From NCBI GenBank assembly GCA_947311535.1, contig CAMZLP010000011.1, positions 1-64,000 of the forward strand: a DNA stretch of 64,000 nt, in the 5' to 3' direction. A model generated the notes under the pieces. The model worked only from the letters and a program-made list of their open reading frames with translations, was not told where the DNA came from and did no database searches. Positions within the stretch are counted from its first letter, which is position 1. The number at the start of each line of letters is the position of its first letter. The translations under genes and the position numbers were made by a program. Of this stretch, positions 44,523 through 54,256 are shown one piece after another. The stretch is from an uncultured Deinococcota bacterium (GTDB lineage: Bacteria > Deinococcota > Deinococci > Deinococcales > Trueperaceae).

Positions 44523-44939
44523 TTATTTCTCGCTCTTAATTAGTCTTTCGATGCGCACAATTAGTTCTTTTGGGTCAAAAGGTTTAGTTATATAGTCAGA
44601 AGCACCTGATTCTAGACCTCTTACAACATTGTGGCTTTGGGAAAGCGCTGAAATAATAATAATTGGTATGTCATTTTCTTCTGGTAAAGCATTTAATATA
44701 TCAAAACCAGAGCCACCAGGTAGATTTAAATCTAACAAGATTAAATCAAAACTTTTTAATTCTAGAGCAATAATTTTCTGGGCATTTTGAATGGTTTCGG
44801 CTATTTTAATGCTATAACCATAGCCCGAGAGTACATATTTTAAAAGAGTGTTTATAGCATGGTTATCTTCTACTAATAAAATGGATTTTGTTTTTTCTTT
44901 AGTTGCTTGAATTTTTTCACTAGCTAAGCTAGAAACCAT
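44523..44939 (-). CDS. Single-domain response regulator
   Basis: This CheY-like receiver has the acidic pair (VEDN), the phosphorylated Asp in LILLDLNLPGGSGFD, the Thr/Ser in IIIISALS and the Lys in DYITKPFDPKEL. ATG 44939 follows an AAAGGG Shine-Dalgarno and gives 138 residues; the frame extends upstream to 44990 without such support. No output domain is present, so it acts through another protein. It lies upstream of the HEAT/GT2 genes on the same strand; no sensor kinase is in the window. Confidence 0.85.
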   Translation of the reverse strand: MVSSLASEKIQATKEKTKSILLVEDNHAINTLLKYVLSGYGYSIKIAETIQNAQKIIALELKSFDLILLDLNLPGGSGFDILNALPEENDIPIIIISALSQSHNVVRGLESGASDYITKPFDPKELIVRIERLIKSEK

Positions 44940-45050
44940 AGTAACCCTTTGAAAAGACAACGCTTCAGAAATAATAACTTGCTCAAACAAAATGAGCCTT
45001 TTAGGCTATAGAGTATAGGCTTAGCCCTCTTACATTTTTATTACAGGAAC

Positions 45051-45926
45051 TTAATCTATAATCATAATTTGAGCTTTAGAGCTTACTTTGGCATAATTAG
45101 CATTAGGTTTTTTCCAGGCGATAGCCATTTGGGCAGTATTAAAAGCCACTATTATTTGTTTTTGATACAGGCAAATAATTCCACCTTCACCATTAAATCG
45201 TTTTACATCATTTAAGACTTTGGTCATGGCTTCTTTAGGTTTTTGAAATTCTAGCCGAATTGAGAGCTCTTTGGCAGTTACTGCAGTTATAAATGCTTCA
45301 CCCTCACCAGTACAGGATATTGCCATTTCTGTTGTGGCATAAGTACCAGCACCAATTATTGGTGTATCACCAACTCGACCAGGCATTTTTCCTAGTCTTC
45401 CACCCGTACTTGTTGCTGCTGCAAAATTTCCATCTTTGTCTAGGGCTACGGCTCCTACTGTATTTGAGCCAGTCTCATTAGTTTTTTTCCAACGTTCAAG
45501 TGCCTTTAAAGTTCTAGGAGTAAGAAGTTCGGAGTTTTCTATTGGTTTATCAACCAAGGCCTCTGCTCCAGCAGCAACTAATAAGATGGTTTCGGTTTCA
45601 GCCATTACTTTTTGGGCAATTAGAATTGGATTTAGGGTATTTTTTATTGCTGCGACTGCACCACAAGAACCGTTACCAAGCATAATAGCTGCGTCAGATT
45701 CTACAACTCCGTCACGATTTATTGCGCCGCCCTTTCCTGCATTAAAAGCATGCTTATTATTTTCCATATTTACTACCGCCGCCAAGACCGCTTGCTGGGC
45801 AGATTGATTAGACTCGAGCCTGTCGTAAGCAATATCTCTAGCTTTTATTAAACCTTTAAGATAAGCTTCCCTATCTTCAAGACGTATATTCCCTGCACCG
45901 CCATGTAATACAATTATTGGCTCCAT
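45051..45926 (-). CDS. iaaA: Isoaspartyl peptidase/L-asparaginase
   Basis: This plant-type asparaginase is an N-terminal nucleophile hydrolase that cleaves itself into two subunits, acting on isoaspartyl dipeptides or asparagine. The 291-residue precursor has the start IVLHGGAGNIRLEDRE and the autocleavage site just before T in GSNTVGAVALDKDG (catalytic Thr). The substrate-binding GGRLGKMPGRVGDTPIIGAG follows. A Shine-Dalgarno (AGGAGG) precedes the ATG at 45926. It lacks a signal peptide. Confidence 0.92.
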   Translation of the reverse strand: MEPIIVLHGGAGNIRLEDREAYLKGLIKARDIAYDRLESNQSAQQAVLAAVVNMENNKHAFNAGKGGAINRDGVVESDAAIMLGNGSCGAVAAIKNTLNPILIAQKVMAETETILLVAAGAEALVDKPIENSELLTPRTLKALERWKKTNETGSNTVGAVALDKDGNFAAATSTGGRLGKMPGRVGDTPIIGAGTYATTEMAISCTGEGEAFITAVTAKELSIRLEFQKPKEAMTKVLNDVKRFNGEGGIICLYQKQIIVAFNTAQMAIAWKKPNANYAKVSSKAQIMIID

Positions 45927-46051
45927 TTTTTCCTCCTAGATATAAGCAAATTATAAAGCTAATATTTAAAATGAATTGTTTCTGGGTTTAAAATTTTTTG
46001 CTGCATTTCTGCTTACTTTAGCTCTCATCACTGCAAGTTAGTATGTTGTAA

Positions 46052-46534
46052 ATGCGTTTGCTGTTATTTTATTTAATTCTATTATCTTTTCAAGGTTTTG
46101 TAGGAGCGTTATTAGCTCCGTTGCCTGGGGTGGATTTTTTTCTACTAATTGCGCTGACCTTAATAAGGCGTTTAAAGGCATGGCAGTTAATCTTGGTTGG
46201 GTATTCAATTGGCTTGCTTCAAGATTTAATTGGGCATGGGATTTTTGGTTTGCATGCTTTTGCTTTGGCAGTTGCTATTTTTATGGCTCTGCTTATAAAA
46301 GGGCAATTTAGTCAAGGGTTTTTATCTCAGCTAATATTAATAATAACGGCATTATTTGGTAAATGGCTAGCAATTTTGGCAATAGTCTATTGGTTAAATC
46401 CGGGTCTTGAATCTCTGCAAGGTATTCAAAGAGTTGTGCCTTATGAACTAATATTTACACTACTGCTTGGGATTTTGATACTTCCTTGGTCAGAATCATT
46501 AATGCAAAAAGCTCTTTTAGCAAAGGAGCGATAA
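46052..46534 (+). CDS. mreD: Rod shape-determining protein MreD
   Basis: The 160-residue protein is hydrophobic with about five helices and the MreD-like pattern LILVGYSIGLLQDLIGHGIFGLHAF. MreD is a membrane component of the elongasome. It is followed by mrdA, whose start is one base past its stop, so they form an operon. The partner mreC is 37 kb away on the other strand. Confidence 0.83.
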   Translation: MRLLLFYLILLSFQGFVGALLAPLPGVDFFLLIALTLIRRLKAWQLILVGYSIGLLQDLIGHGIFGLHAFALAVAIFMALLIKGQFSQGFLSQLILIITALFGKWLAILAIVYWLNPGLESLQGIQRVVPYELIFTLLLGILILPWSESLMQKALLAKER

Positions 46535-46535
46535 A

Positions 46536-48314
46536 GTGCTTTCACGCTTGAGGTTGGTACTGGCTTTTATTTTTGCTTTATTTACAATTTTTATAGGGCG
46601 ACTTATATTTTTACAAATTGTATCTGCTGAGGATTTGCTCGAGCAATCTCGAGAGAATATAAAAGTAGAGCGTAGGATTTCACCATTGCGTGGACGAATA
46701 TTAGCTCAAGACGGTACAATTTTAGCTGATAATAGAATCGCATCTGATTTAATGTACTTTGGTGGTGAGATTGGACACTGGGAAAAAATAAGCTATCTTC
46801 TAAATCTGGATTCTGAACCAAAACAGCCCGACTTTTCTGACCCAATTCAAAGAAAACAAGGCCTTGCTCTTGCCGAAAATATTCCTGATAATTTAGTGCC
46901 AGCTATTGAAGAGTTAGTTGCTGGGCAAAACAATTTATATTTGCGCCGCCGTTTAGAGCGGGTTTATCCAACTAGTTTGGCGGCCCATGTGGTTGGTTAC
47001 ACCAAAGAATCATTAGGGAGATATGCCAACTATGCCCTTGATGAGTTAGTTGGTGAATCTGGTATTGAGTCTAGCTTTCAGAGAATATTATTTGGTCAAC
47101 CAGGAACTAAGGATGTAAAAGTAGATAATAGAGGAGTTGTTTTAGATACCGTACAATTTAGCCCAGCTAAACCAGGTAAAGATATTGTTTTGACCATAGA
47201 TCCCAAAATCCAAAAACTTGCTGAAGATGTTTTGAAAAAGGGATTAGCTTATGTTAATGATAGAAGGCTAGAAACAGAGCTGGATTTTGAAGCTGTATTG
47301 CGTGGTGCAGTTATTGTTTTGGACCCCAATAGCGGAGAAGTATTAGCAATGGCTAGTAACCCAAGTTATGATCAAAATATCTTTACCAAAAGACCAAGTG
47401 ATATAGAAAAAGTCTCTGAACTGCTGAGTGACACCCAGTATATGCCTTTGCAAAATAGGGCAGTACAGTCTTATCCGCCTGCTTCAACTTTTAAATTAAT
47501 TACAAGTTCAACTCTCTTAGAGAGTGGCTATGTTAGCCCAAGTAAAAAGTATTTTTGCTCTGCATCTTTGAAATTTGGTGGCATAACCTGGCAAAATTGG
47601 TCTTATCCATATTCACGTGGTAACTATGATGTAACAGAAGCAATTGGTGACAGTTGCAATACGTTTTTTTGGTATGCAGCTATTGACACTCCAGATTTTA
47701 AACAAGGTTGGGCGCCATACATTCAAGATTTAACTGACCGCGCCTTTGAATTTGGCTATGGCAAAAGGCTTGGTATTGGTTTAGGAGAAGAAAAATCTGG
47801 CCGAATTCCCACTGAAGCTTGGAAAGCTGATTATTTTAGTGAACCTTGGTACCCTGGTGATAGTTTAAATACCTCAATAGGTCAAGGTAATGTTTTAGCA
47901 ACGCCTATTCAAGTGGCGCAACTTATTGAAACAATTGCAATGGACGGGCAGCAATTCAAACCTCATCTAGTAAAGTCGATTGGTGATGAAATTAATCCAA
48001 TTGAATCTAAACAAATACCTGGTAGCCATTGGTCAACGCTAAAAATAGGCATGCGCAAAATGATTACTGATCACGGCTCGAGCATATTGCTAGGACCTGC
48101 AGCTAAGTTTCCTATCGAAATTGCTGGTAAAACGGGAACTGCTCAAAACCCTCGTGGTGATGGCTATGACCATGCTTGGTTTGCCGGCTTTGCTCCATTG
48201 GTAAATCCAGAGATTGTTTTTGTTGTTTTTATAGAATATGGTGATAATAGTTCAAAGGTAGCAGTACCTATGGCAAGAGATTTTTTTAAAGCCTATTTTG
48301 GAGTTGAGGAATGA
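46536..48314 (+). CDS. mrdA: Penicillin-binding protein 2
   Basis: PBP2 is the transpeptidase of lateral-wall elongation. The 592-residue protein starts at GTG 46536 after AAGGAG (46523-46528). It has one N-terminal membrane helix (residues 5-25), the PBP dimerisation region (RGRILAQDGTILADNRI) and the transpeptidase domain. The active site is S-T-F-K near residue 317 (PPASTFKLI), SCN near 372 and KTG near 531. It overlaps minC by 4 bases. Two repeats lie at 46637 and 48076. Confidence 0.94.
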   Translation: MLSRLRLVLAFIFALFTIFIGRLIFLQIVSAEDLLEQSRENIKVERRISPLRGRILAQDGTILADNRIASDLMYFGGEIGHWEKISYLLNLDSEPKQPDFSDPIQRKQGLALAENIPDNLVPAIEELVAGQNNLYLRRRLERVYPTSLAAHVVGYTKESLGRYANYALDELVGESGIESSFQRILFGQPGTKDVKVDNRGVVLDTVQFSPAKPGKDIVLTIDPKIQKLAEDVLKKGLAYVNDRRLETELDFEAVLRGAVIVLDPNSGEVLAMASNPSYDQNIFTKRPSDIEKVSELLSDTQYMPLQNRAVQSYPPASTFKLITSSTLLESGYVSPSKKYFCSASLKFGGITWQNWSYPYSRGNYDVTEAIGDSCNTFFWYAAIDTPDFKQGWAPYIQDLTDRAFEFGYGKRLGIGLGEEKSGRIPTEAWKADYFSEPWYPGDSLNTSIGQGNVLATPIQVAQLIETIAMDGQQFKPHLVKSIGDEINPIESKQIPGSHWSTLKIGMRKMITDHGSSILLGPAAKFPIEIAGKTGTAQNPRGDGYDHAWFAGFAPLVNPEIVFVVFIEYGDNSSKVAVPMARDFFKAYFGVEE

Positions 48315-48868
48315 AAATAAAAGGAATTCGTAATGGCATGATGCTTAGTTTAGAAGCTGCTGATACTGTAGAAGTTATAGAGAATATTTCTGAAATCAAT
48401 GATGAAGTCTTTGCTTCTAAGGTAAGCATAGAGTTGTTAGACAAAATATCTTGGCCTATTATTGAAAAACTAATTTCTTGTATTAAAGAAGCCAATGGAG
48501 AGCTAGTAGAAATTAAACCTTCTAAAATAGCAACTAAGCCGCGGGGAGAAACAATTGTATTGGAGCGTACTATTAGGAGTGGGGCAATAATTGAATCAAC
48601 AGGTAGTATTATTATTTTAGGTGATGTTAATTCTGGAGCAGAGCTAATAGCGGAAGATGATATTTTTGTGATTGGTACCTTAAGAGGCTTAGCTCATGCG
48701 GGAGTTAACGGAAATACTAAGGCTACAGTTTGGTCTAAGCAAATTCTTTCACCACAGTTACGTATTGCTGATGCTGTAGCACAAGCCGACGGTAGCCAGG
48801 GAGATACTAGTCAGGCAGAAATTGCTTTTTTACATGAGGGGCAAATAGCTATAAAAGCGTGGAAGTGA
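48311..48868 (+). CDS. minC: Septum site-determining protein MinC
   Basis: MinC inhibits FtsZ assembly away from midcell. The 185-residue protein has a divergent N-terminal half and a well-conserved C-terminal beta-helix: RSGAIIESTGSIIILGDVNS, GAELIAEDDIFVIGTLRGLA and HAGVNGN. Its start overlaps mrdA (ATGA junction). No minD or minE is in the window. Confidence 0.87.
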   Translation: MKIKGIRNGMMLSLEAADTVEVIENISEINDEVFASKVSIELLDKISWPIIEKLISCIKEANGELVEIKPSKIATKPRGETIVLERTIRSGAIIESTGSIIILGDVNSGAELIAEDDIFVIGTLRGLAHAGVNGNTKATVWSKQILSPQLRIADAVAQADGSQGDTSQAEIAFLHEGQIAIKAWK

Positions 48869-49058
48869 TTGATGCTGTAGGTTTTGTTTGTTAACAAATA
48901 AAGTTTAAACCTATTTTATTTTTATATACTGCTTTCTTGTCCTTAAACCTATTTGGTTTTTGATTTGCTGCATTGTGATATTGATTATCAACCACTAGGC
49001 TTGACCCATGAAAGTGCAATAATTTGCGAATAAAATTTAGCAATTAAATTAATAAACC

Positions 49059-49078
49059 AAGATGCATTAAGATGCATT
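49059..49078. repeat. Tandem 10-bp repeat upstream of the thiolase gene
   Basis: AAGATGCATT occurs twice head-to-tail, 57 bases before the thiolase ATG. A possible -10 element (TATAGT, 49097-49102) lies just downstream. The placement suits an activator or repressor site; each unit contains the palindrome ATGCAT. Confidence 0.45.
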
Positions 49079-49134
49079 TAAGTGCTTTGCTGATGGTATA
49101 GTATGTTAATTCATTAGCTTAAACGGAGGTAAAA

Positions 49135-50307
49135 ATGAAAGAAGCTGTAATAGTAACTGCAATTAGAACAGCTGTTGCCAGAGCCCATAAAGGCATGCTA
49201 AAAGATACTCGCCCTGATGATTTGGCAGCTATTGTATTAAAAGAGGCAGTAGCTAGAACCACTGGACTAGATGCAAATAAAATTGATGATGTCTTATTAG
49301 GCAATGCTCACCCAGAGGCTGAAGCTGGTTACAATGTTGCCCGTTTGGCAGTGCAATTGGCTGATTTACCAGATTCTATAGCTGGGGCAACCATTAATCG
49401 TTTTTGTGCTAGTGGCTTGCAAACTATTGTGCAGGCATCGCACAGTATTAGCTTAGCTATGAATGATATTGTCTTGGCTGGTGGAACCGATTGTACTAGC
49501 CGTGTTCCAATGGGTGGTTTTTCTATTAAAAAAACCTTTAATCCTAGGCTTGCTAAAACTGCTGCTTATATTGGTATGGGTGATACTGCTGAGAATGTTG
49601 CTCGTAAATATGGTATTAGCCGCGAGCAGCAAGATCAATTTGCCTATAATTCACATCAAAAAGCCCTAAAAGCATGGGATGATGGTAAATTTGACAATCA
49701 TGTAATACCAGTTAATACCAAAGTCCAAGATGAAGAAGAAAACTGGCATGAGGTAGTTTTTGCTAAAGATGAAGGCCCACGTAGAGGAACAAGCGTAGAA
49801 AAATTAGCCCAATTAAGAACTGTCTTTGCAGAGGATGAGGCTGCTACGGTTACAGCAGGAAACTCGAGTCCACTCAATGATGGCGCTGCAGTAACCGTAC
49901 TAATGGAAGCAGAGCAGGCTAAAGAATTAGGCTTAAAACCACTAGCCAAGCTAGTGCAAGCAGTAGTAATTGGCGTGGACCCCGCTTATATGGGTATAGG
50001 CCCTGTTCCTGCAATTAGAAAGTTACTTGATAAAGTTTCTATGACAGTAGATGATATAGATCTTTTTGAAATTAATGAAGCCTTTGCTTCGCAAGCTTAT
50101 TATTCTCAGCATGAACTAGGCATTCCTGACAATAAATTAAATGTCAATGGTGGTGCTATAGCCATTGGCCATCCATTGGGTGCAACAGGTGCAAGAATAG
50201 CTGCTGATTTATTTGCAGAGATGAACCGTGAGCAAAAAGAATATGGGATTATTTCTATGTGTGTTGGTGGTGGTCAAGGAATGGCAGCATTATTTAAATT
50301 GCCCTAA
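49135..50307 (+). CDS. fadA: Acetyl-CoA C-acyltransferase (thiolase)
   Basis: Thiolases cleave 3-ketoacyl-CoA in beta-oxidation or condense acetyl-CoA. The 390-residue protein has the active-site Cys in NRFCASGLQTI (about residue 88), the His in GGAIAIGHPLGATGAR and the second Cys in MCVGGGQG. It follows an AACGGAGG Shine-Dalgarno. It has its own promoter region and terminator. A degradative role is likelier, but no other fatty-acid gene is nearby. Confidence 0.93.
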   Translation: MKEAVIVTAIRTAVARAHKGMLKDTRPDDLAAIVLKEAVARTTGLDANKIDDVLLGNAHPEAEAGYNVARLAVQLADLPDSIAGATINRFCASGLQTIVQASHSISLAMNDIVLAGGTDCTSRVPMGGFSIKKTFNPRLAKTAAYIGMGDTAENVARKYGISREQQDQFAYNSHQKALKAWDDGKFDNHVIPVNTKVQDEEENWHEVVFAKDEGPRRGTSVEKLAQLRTVFAEDEAATVTAGNSSPLNDGAAVTVLMEAEQAKELGLKPLAKLVQAVVIGVDPAYMGIGPVPAIRKLLDKVSMTVDDIDLFEINEAFASQAYYSQHELGIPDNKLNVNGGAIAIGHPLGATGARIAADLFAEMNREQKEYGIISMCVGGGQGMAALFKLP

Positions 50308-50425
50308 TTTTTGCAAATTATATTTTTGCTAGTAATTTAAAAAATATCAAGAACACAGCATTTACAAAAAGGATGCTGGCCCAATAAAAATACTAGCAGG
50401 CCCGTGCAAATAGAGCCTAAGAGTT

Positions 50426-50472
50426 TTAGAGTCTTTTTATATTTTAGAACAATAAGAAGACTCTAATTTTTT
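50426..50472 (+). terminator. Rho-independent terminator after thiolase
   Basis: TTAGAGTCTT (50426-50435) and AAGACTCTAA (50457-50466) form a perfect 10-bp stem with a 21-base loop, followed by TTTTTT (50467-50472). Confidence 0.7.
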
Positions 50473-50513
50473 AATTACTCTTTATTAGTTTTCTCTCTGT
50501 TAAACTAAATAGC

Positions 50514-51440
50514 GTGAAGCGTTTGTTTTTATTATTGTTTGTTAGCTCTTTGCTCAGCTCTTGCTTGCCAAGAACTGAGCAATTACGGGTAGAACCCAAA
50601 GTCGATATAATTCCATTAGTATTTAGCCTGCAACCTGAAGCTACAATAATCGAGAGTTTTGACCCACCTGGGGCTGGTTCTCAGCTTGATTTAAAGCTTG
50701 GTATATTAATTAAAAACCCTAATTCTTTTGCTATTAATTTAAGAAAGCTCAATTATCAATTAGCATTAGCTGGTACAAGAATAGAGACAAATGAGCTCGA
50801 GCCTAACTACTACATACGTGCTTATGGTGAAGTGCCTATTAGTATCCAAGTTAAAGCATCAGTAGAGGGTAAGTCTAAGTTAATAAAAGCTATTGCTCGA
50901 GCCTTTACGGGTGTAAATATAGACTTTAGCTTAGATGGCCAGACTGTTTTTGAATCATTAACTCATGAGTTTAAATCTAGCCCAGAGACCTTAGTTAGTG
51001 GGAAAATTGCCGTAAGAAATGAAGTTTTATTACCGCTAATGAGCGTGAATACTGTTGAAACAAGTATTTATTTGTTAAGGGCAGATGCGCCAGTTATAAA
51101 GGTAAATATCTGGGCTCAAAACCCAGGTGAAGTTGGCTACTTTATTTATGGCCAAGAGGTCAACTTAAACCTAGATGGTGAAATTTTAATGTCTCAAGAT
51201 ATAGCTCTTAACGCCTTGCCTGCTAATCAAGTGACTAATATCGAAATATTCTTTTATCCTGATATGGACTATGTTTCAGAAAGCTTAAAAGAAAAAATAA
51301 ATGCCGCTTTGGCAGGCACAGACATGGCATTTTCTTTAACAGGCGATATTTTAATTGATGTTTTAGGTATTGATACCTATAGAGCTGCTGACGGGTGGAA
51401 TGTTTATGGTACTGTTTCTAAGTCTAGCTCGAGCCCGTAG
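50514..51440 (+). CDS. LEA type 2-like lipoprotein
   Basis: The 308-residue product starts at GTG 50514 with a lipoprotein signal ending in LLSSC (lipobox Cys about residue 17). Two beta-rich halves follow, each of the kind seen in water-stress/hypersensitive-response (LEA14-like) domains. The first half has LDLKLGILIKNPNSFAINLR and LNYQLALAGTRIETNEL; the second has INIWAQNPGEVGYF-like sequence and LNLDGEI. Likely outer- or inner-membrane lipoprotein. Three GCTCGAGC repeats lie in or at the end of the gene (50795, 50895, 51427). Confidence 0.75.
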   Translation: MKRLFLLLFVSSLLSSCLPRTEQLRVEPKVDIIPLVFSLQPEATIIESFDPPGAGSQLDLKLGILIKNPNSFAINLRKLNYQLALAGTRIETNELEPNYYIRAYGEVPISIQVKASVEGKSKLIKAIARAFTGVNIDFSLDGQTVFESLTHEFKSSPETLVSGKIAVRNEVLLPLMSVNTVETSIYLLRADAPVIKVNIWAQNPGEVGYFIYGQEVNLNLDGEILMSQDIALNALPANQVTNIEIFFYPDMDYVSESLKEKINAALAGTDMAFSLTGDILIDVLGIDTYRAADGWNVYGTVSKSSSSP

Positions 51441-51495
51441 TTAATATAGCCAAATTGTTTAAGCTTGGCTGACTACATGTTATAGTTTTGCCCAT

Positions 51496-53067
51496 ATGGC
51501 AAAAATTCTTATTACAGATAATATTCAATTAGGTGATTATGATTTCCCAGATATGGAAATTGATAATCGGGCAGGTATCGAACGAGAAGAATTGTTAGAT
51601 ATTGCAAAAAACTACGATGCACTAATTACTCGTAGCAGAACTACAGTTGATTCAAATTTGATATTGGCAGCAAAGAATATGCGCATTTTGGGCAGGGCTG
51701 GGGTTGGTGTTGATAATATTGATATCGATACAGCCAGTAGGCAAGGTGTTGTTATATTAAACGCTCCAGAGGCTAATAATATTTCAGCAGCAGAATTGGC
51801 AATTGGTTTAATGTTAAGCGCCGCTAGGGGTATTTCACGCTCAGATAGCCAAGTTAGAGCAGGGATTTGGGATAGAAAATATTTAGGACAAGAACTTAAT
51901 GGAGCCAGAATAGGCATAATTGGTTTAGGTCGAATTGGCTCTTTGGTAGCTAAAAGAGCCAATGGTTTGGGTATGAAAGTTATGGCCTATGACCCATATA
52001 TTTCACGCCATAGGGCTGATAGTTTAAAAGTTGAGTTATTTGACGATTTATTAGCAATGCTAAAAAAATCTCAATTTTTAACGGTTCATACACCGCTTAC
52101 TGACGAAACTAAAGGCATGATTGATTTGAATGAGCTCGAGCATCTCCCTATGAATGCAATAGTAGTTAATGCTGCAAGAGGTGGGATAATAGTAGAAAAT
52201 GCTTTACTAGAAGTACTTAAAAGCAAAAAGATATTTGCGGCAGGGCTTGATGTGTTTGTGCTCGAGCCTCCTAGCATAGAGCACCCATTACTACAACTAG
52301 ACAATATTGTTTTTACGGCTCACTTAGGGGCAAATACCGCCCAAGCTCAGGCCAGAGTTGGCTCAGAGATACTCGAGCGAACTGTCATGGCTCTAAGGGG
52401 TGACTTTTCTCGGGGGGCAGTCAATGCTCCAGCCTTGGACCCAGCAGTGGTAGAGGCCTTGGGTGAGTATTTAAATTTGGGTGAAATCTTGGGTAAAATT
52501 GTTTCTCAGCTTGCAAAAGGGAGAGTACGTGAATTAAAAATAGAATTTGCCGGTGAATTTGATATAGACCCAGAGCCAATAGTTACAGCAGTAGCCAAAG
52601 GCTATTTGGACCCTATTTTAGATGAAAAGGCAAATTATATAAATGCCACTGCAATTCTTAAAGATCGTGATGTCCGTGTTTCTAAAATTATCGCATCACG
52701 TTCAAAGGATTATATTAGCCATATTTTAGTAAAAGCTTCGGGTAAAGATTTTGAAACTACTGTAGCTGGTACGGTAATGGTTAATAAACCAAGAATTGTT
52801 AGTATTAATAATTTGCCCATAGAAATTATTCCAGAAGGCACAATGTTAGTATGCTCAAATTATGATAGACCAGGGGCTATCGGTAAAATTGGTAGCTATC
52901 TGGGTAAAGCTAATATAAATATTTCTAGTATGCAACTTGCGAGAGTAAGTGCAGATGATTTAGCAATGTTTGTATTAACTTTGGATAAAGTTCCAAATGA
53001 GCAAACAATTAACGATTTAAGAGCAATGCAAGATGTGATTCATAGCTTAGACGTGGTTAAGTTATGA
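51496..53067 (+). CDS. serA: D-3-phosphoglycerate dehydrogenase
   Basis: SerA catalyses the first step of serine synthesis, oxidising 3-phosphoglycerate with NAD+. The 523-residue protein is the long type: catalytic and NAD-binding domains (GLGRIGSLVAKRANGLGMKV; VNAARGGIIVENALLEVLKS), then the allosteric substrate-binding domain and a C-terminal ACT domain (YDRPGAIGKIGSYLG). It is followed 28 bases later by a serine-type aminotransferase. Three or four copies of the repeat fall in it (52134, 52260 and variants). Confidence 0.95.
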   Translation: MAKILITDNIQLGDYDFPDMEIDNRAGIEREELLDIAKNYDALITRSRTTVDSNLILAAKNMRILGRAGVGVDNIDIDTASRQGVVILNAPEANNISAAELAIGLMLSAARGISRSDSQVRAGIWDRKYLGQELNGARIGIIGLGRIGSLVAKRANGLGMKVMAYDPYISRHRADSLKVELFDDLLAMLKKSQFLTVHTPLTDETKGMIDLNELEHLPMNAIVVNAARGGIIVENALLEVLKSKKIFAAGLDVFVLEPPSIEHPLLQLDNIVFTAHLGANTAQAQARVGSEILERTVMALRGDFSRGAVNAPALDPAVVEALGEYLNLGEILGKIVSQLAKGRVRELKIEFAGEFDIDPEPIVTAVAKGYLDPILDEKANYINATAILKDRDVRVSKIIASRSKDYISHILVKASGKDFETTVAGTVMVNKPRIVSINNLPIEIIPEGTMLVCSNYDRPGAIGKIGSYLGKANINISSMQLARVSADDLAMFVLTLDKVPNEQTINDLRAMQDVIHSLDVVKL

Positions 53068-53095
53068 ACATTTTATTGCAAAGAATATTATAGCC

Positions 53096-54226
53096 GTGAA
53101 TAAAAAACGCCTTTTTGCCCCAGGGCCTGTAGAAGTGCCAGCAGCCGTATTAAAAGCAATGGCTGAGCCTGTAATTCATCATCGTACTGATGAATTTAAA
53201 GAGCTATTTGCTAAAACTAAAGTAAAATTAGCTAAGGTTTTTTGTGTTGATGATGAGGTAATTATTTTGTCGGCATCTGGTAGTGCGGCTTTTGAAGCTG
53301 GTTTTTTGGCAACAGTTCCAAAAAATTCTAAAGTATTGGCCATTAATGCTGGTAAATTTGGAGAACGCTGGGCTGAGCTTGCTCGCAAATATGGCTATAA
53401 GCTTATAGAAATGAAAATAACTTGGGGCAAAACGCTGAACTTTGAAGAATTAAGAAATATTCTAAAACTACACCCAGATATTAAAGCAGTAATGACAACC
53501 CACTCAGAAACCTCTACAGGGGTTTTGCACGATGTTAAAACTATCGCTCAAATCACAAGGCAAGAAATACCAACAGCACTTTTGATAGTTGATGCAGTGA
53601 GCAGCCTAGCAGCAGCCGAGTTACGCCCACAAGAATGGGCTTTGGATGTTGTCTCGGCTGGTTCACAAAAGGGTCTAATGTTGCCCCCAGGGCTGGCTTT
53701 TGTTTGGTTATCAGAACGGGCTTGGGCAAGTGATATAAATTTAAATCCAAGTTTCTATTTAGATATTCGAAAAGAAAGAATTGCTCAGCAAAAGAATTCT
53801 ACTGCCTATACTAGCCCAGTAAATTTAATTTATGCTCTAAATGCTAGTTTAGATATTATTTTAGAACAAGGTTTAGAAAAAATTTGGCAAAATAGAGCAA
53901 GCTATACCGAGGCAATTTTACAATCTGCTGAAGCTATGGGCTGTACAAGATTTGCCCAAAGAGTATCGCCAGCCGTAGCAGCTTTGCGTACCCCAAGTGG
54001 GATTTTGGCAGCTGATCTTGTGGCAGCTTTTGCTAAACGAGGCTTGCGAATAGCAGGTGGACAAGACCATGTCAAAGAATTTTTGTTTCGACCTGCTGTG
54101 CTTGGTTTTGGTGATAAATATGATGTTATCATTGTTGTAGCCGTACTAGAAGAGGTCTTGCGTGAATTGGGTCAAGACATTCCTTATGCTAAAGCGGTTG
54201 CTATTGCAATGGAAATTTTAGAATAA
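53096..54226 (+). CDS. Class V aminotransferase (serine/alanine-glyoxylate type)
   Basis: This 376-residue PLP enzyme belongs to the alanine-glyoxylate/serine-pyruvate aminotransferase group. It starts at GTG 53096 with RLFAPGPVEVPAAVLKAM, has HHRTDEFKELF, VDAVSSLAAAEL and the PLP lysine in VVSAGSQKGLMLPPGLAFVW. Next to serA it is likely to act as phosphoserine aminotransferase (as in several thermophiles) or in serine-glyoxylate exchange. Confidence 0.9.
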   Translation: MNKKRLFAPGPVEVPAAVLKAMAEPVIHHRTDEFKELFAKTKVKLAKVFCVDDEVIILSASGSAAFEAGFLATVPKNSKVLAINAGKFGERWAELARKYGYKLIEMKITWGKTLNFEELRNILKLHPDIKAVMTTHSETSTGVLHDVKTIAQITRQEIPTALLIVDAVSSLAAAELRPQEWALDVVSAGSQKGLMLPPGLAFVWLSERAWASDINLNPSFYLDIRKERIAQQKNSTAYTSPVNLIYALNASLDIILEQGLEKIWQNRASYTEAILQSAEAMGCTRFAQRVSPAVAALRTPSGILAADLVAAFAKRGLRIAGGQDHVKEFLFRPAVLGFGDKYDVIIVVAVLEEVLRELGQDIPYAKAVAIAMEILE

Positions 54227-54256
54227 TATTTATAATTCTTTTAAAATATTCTACTC

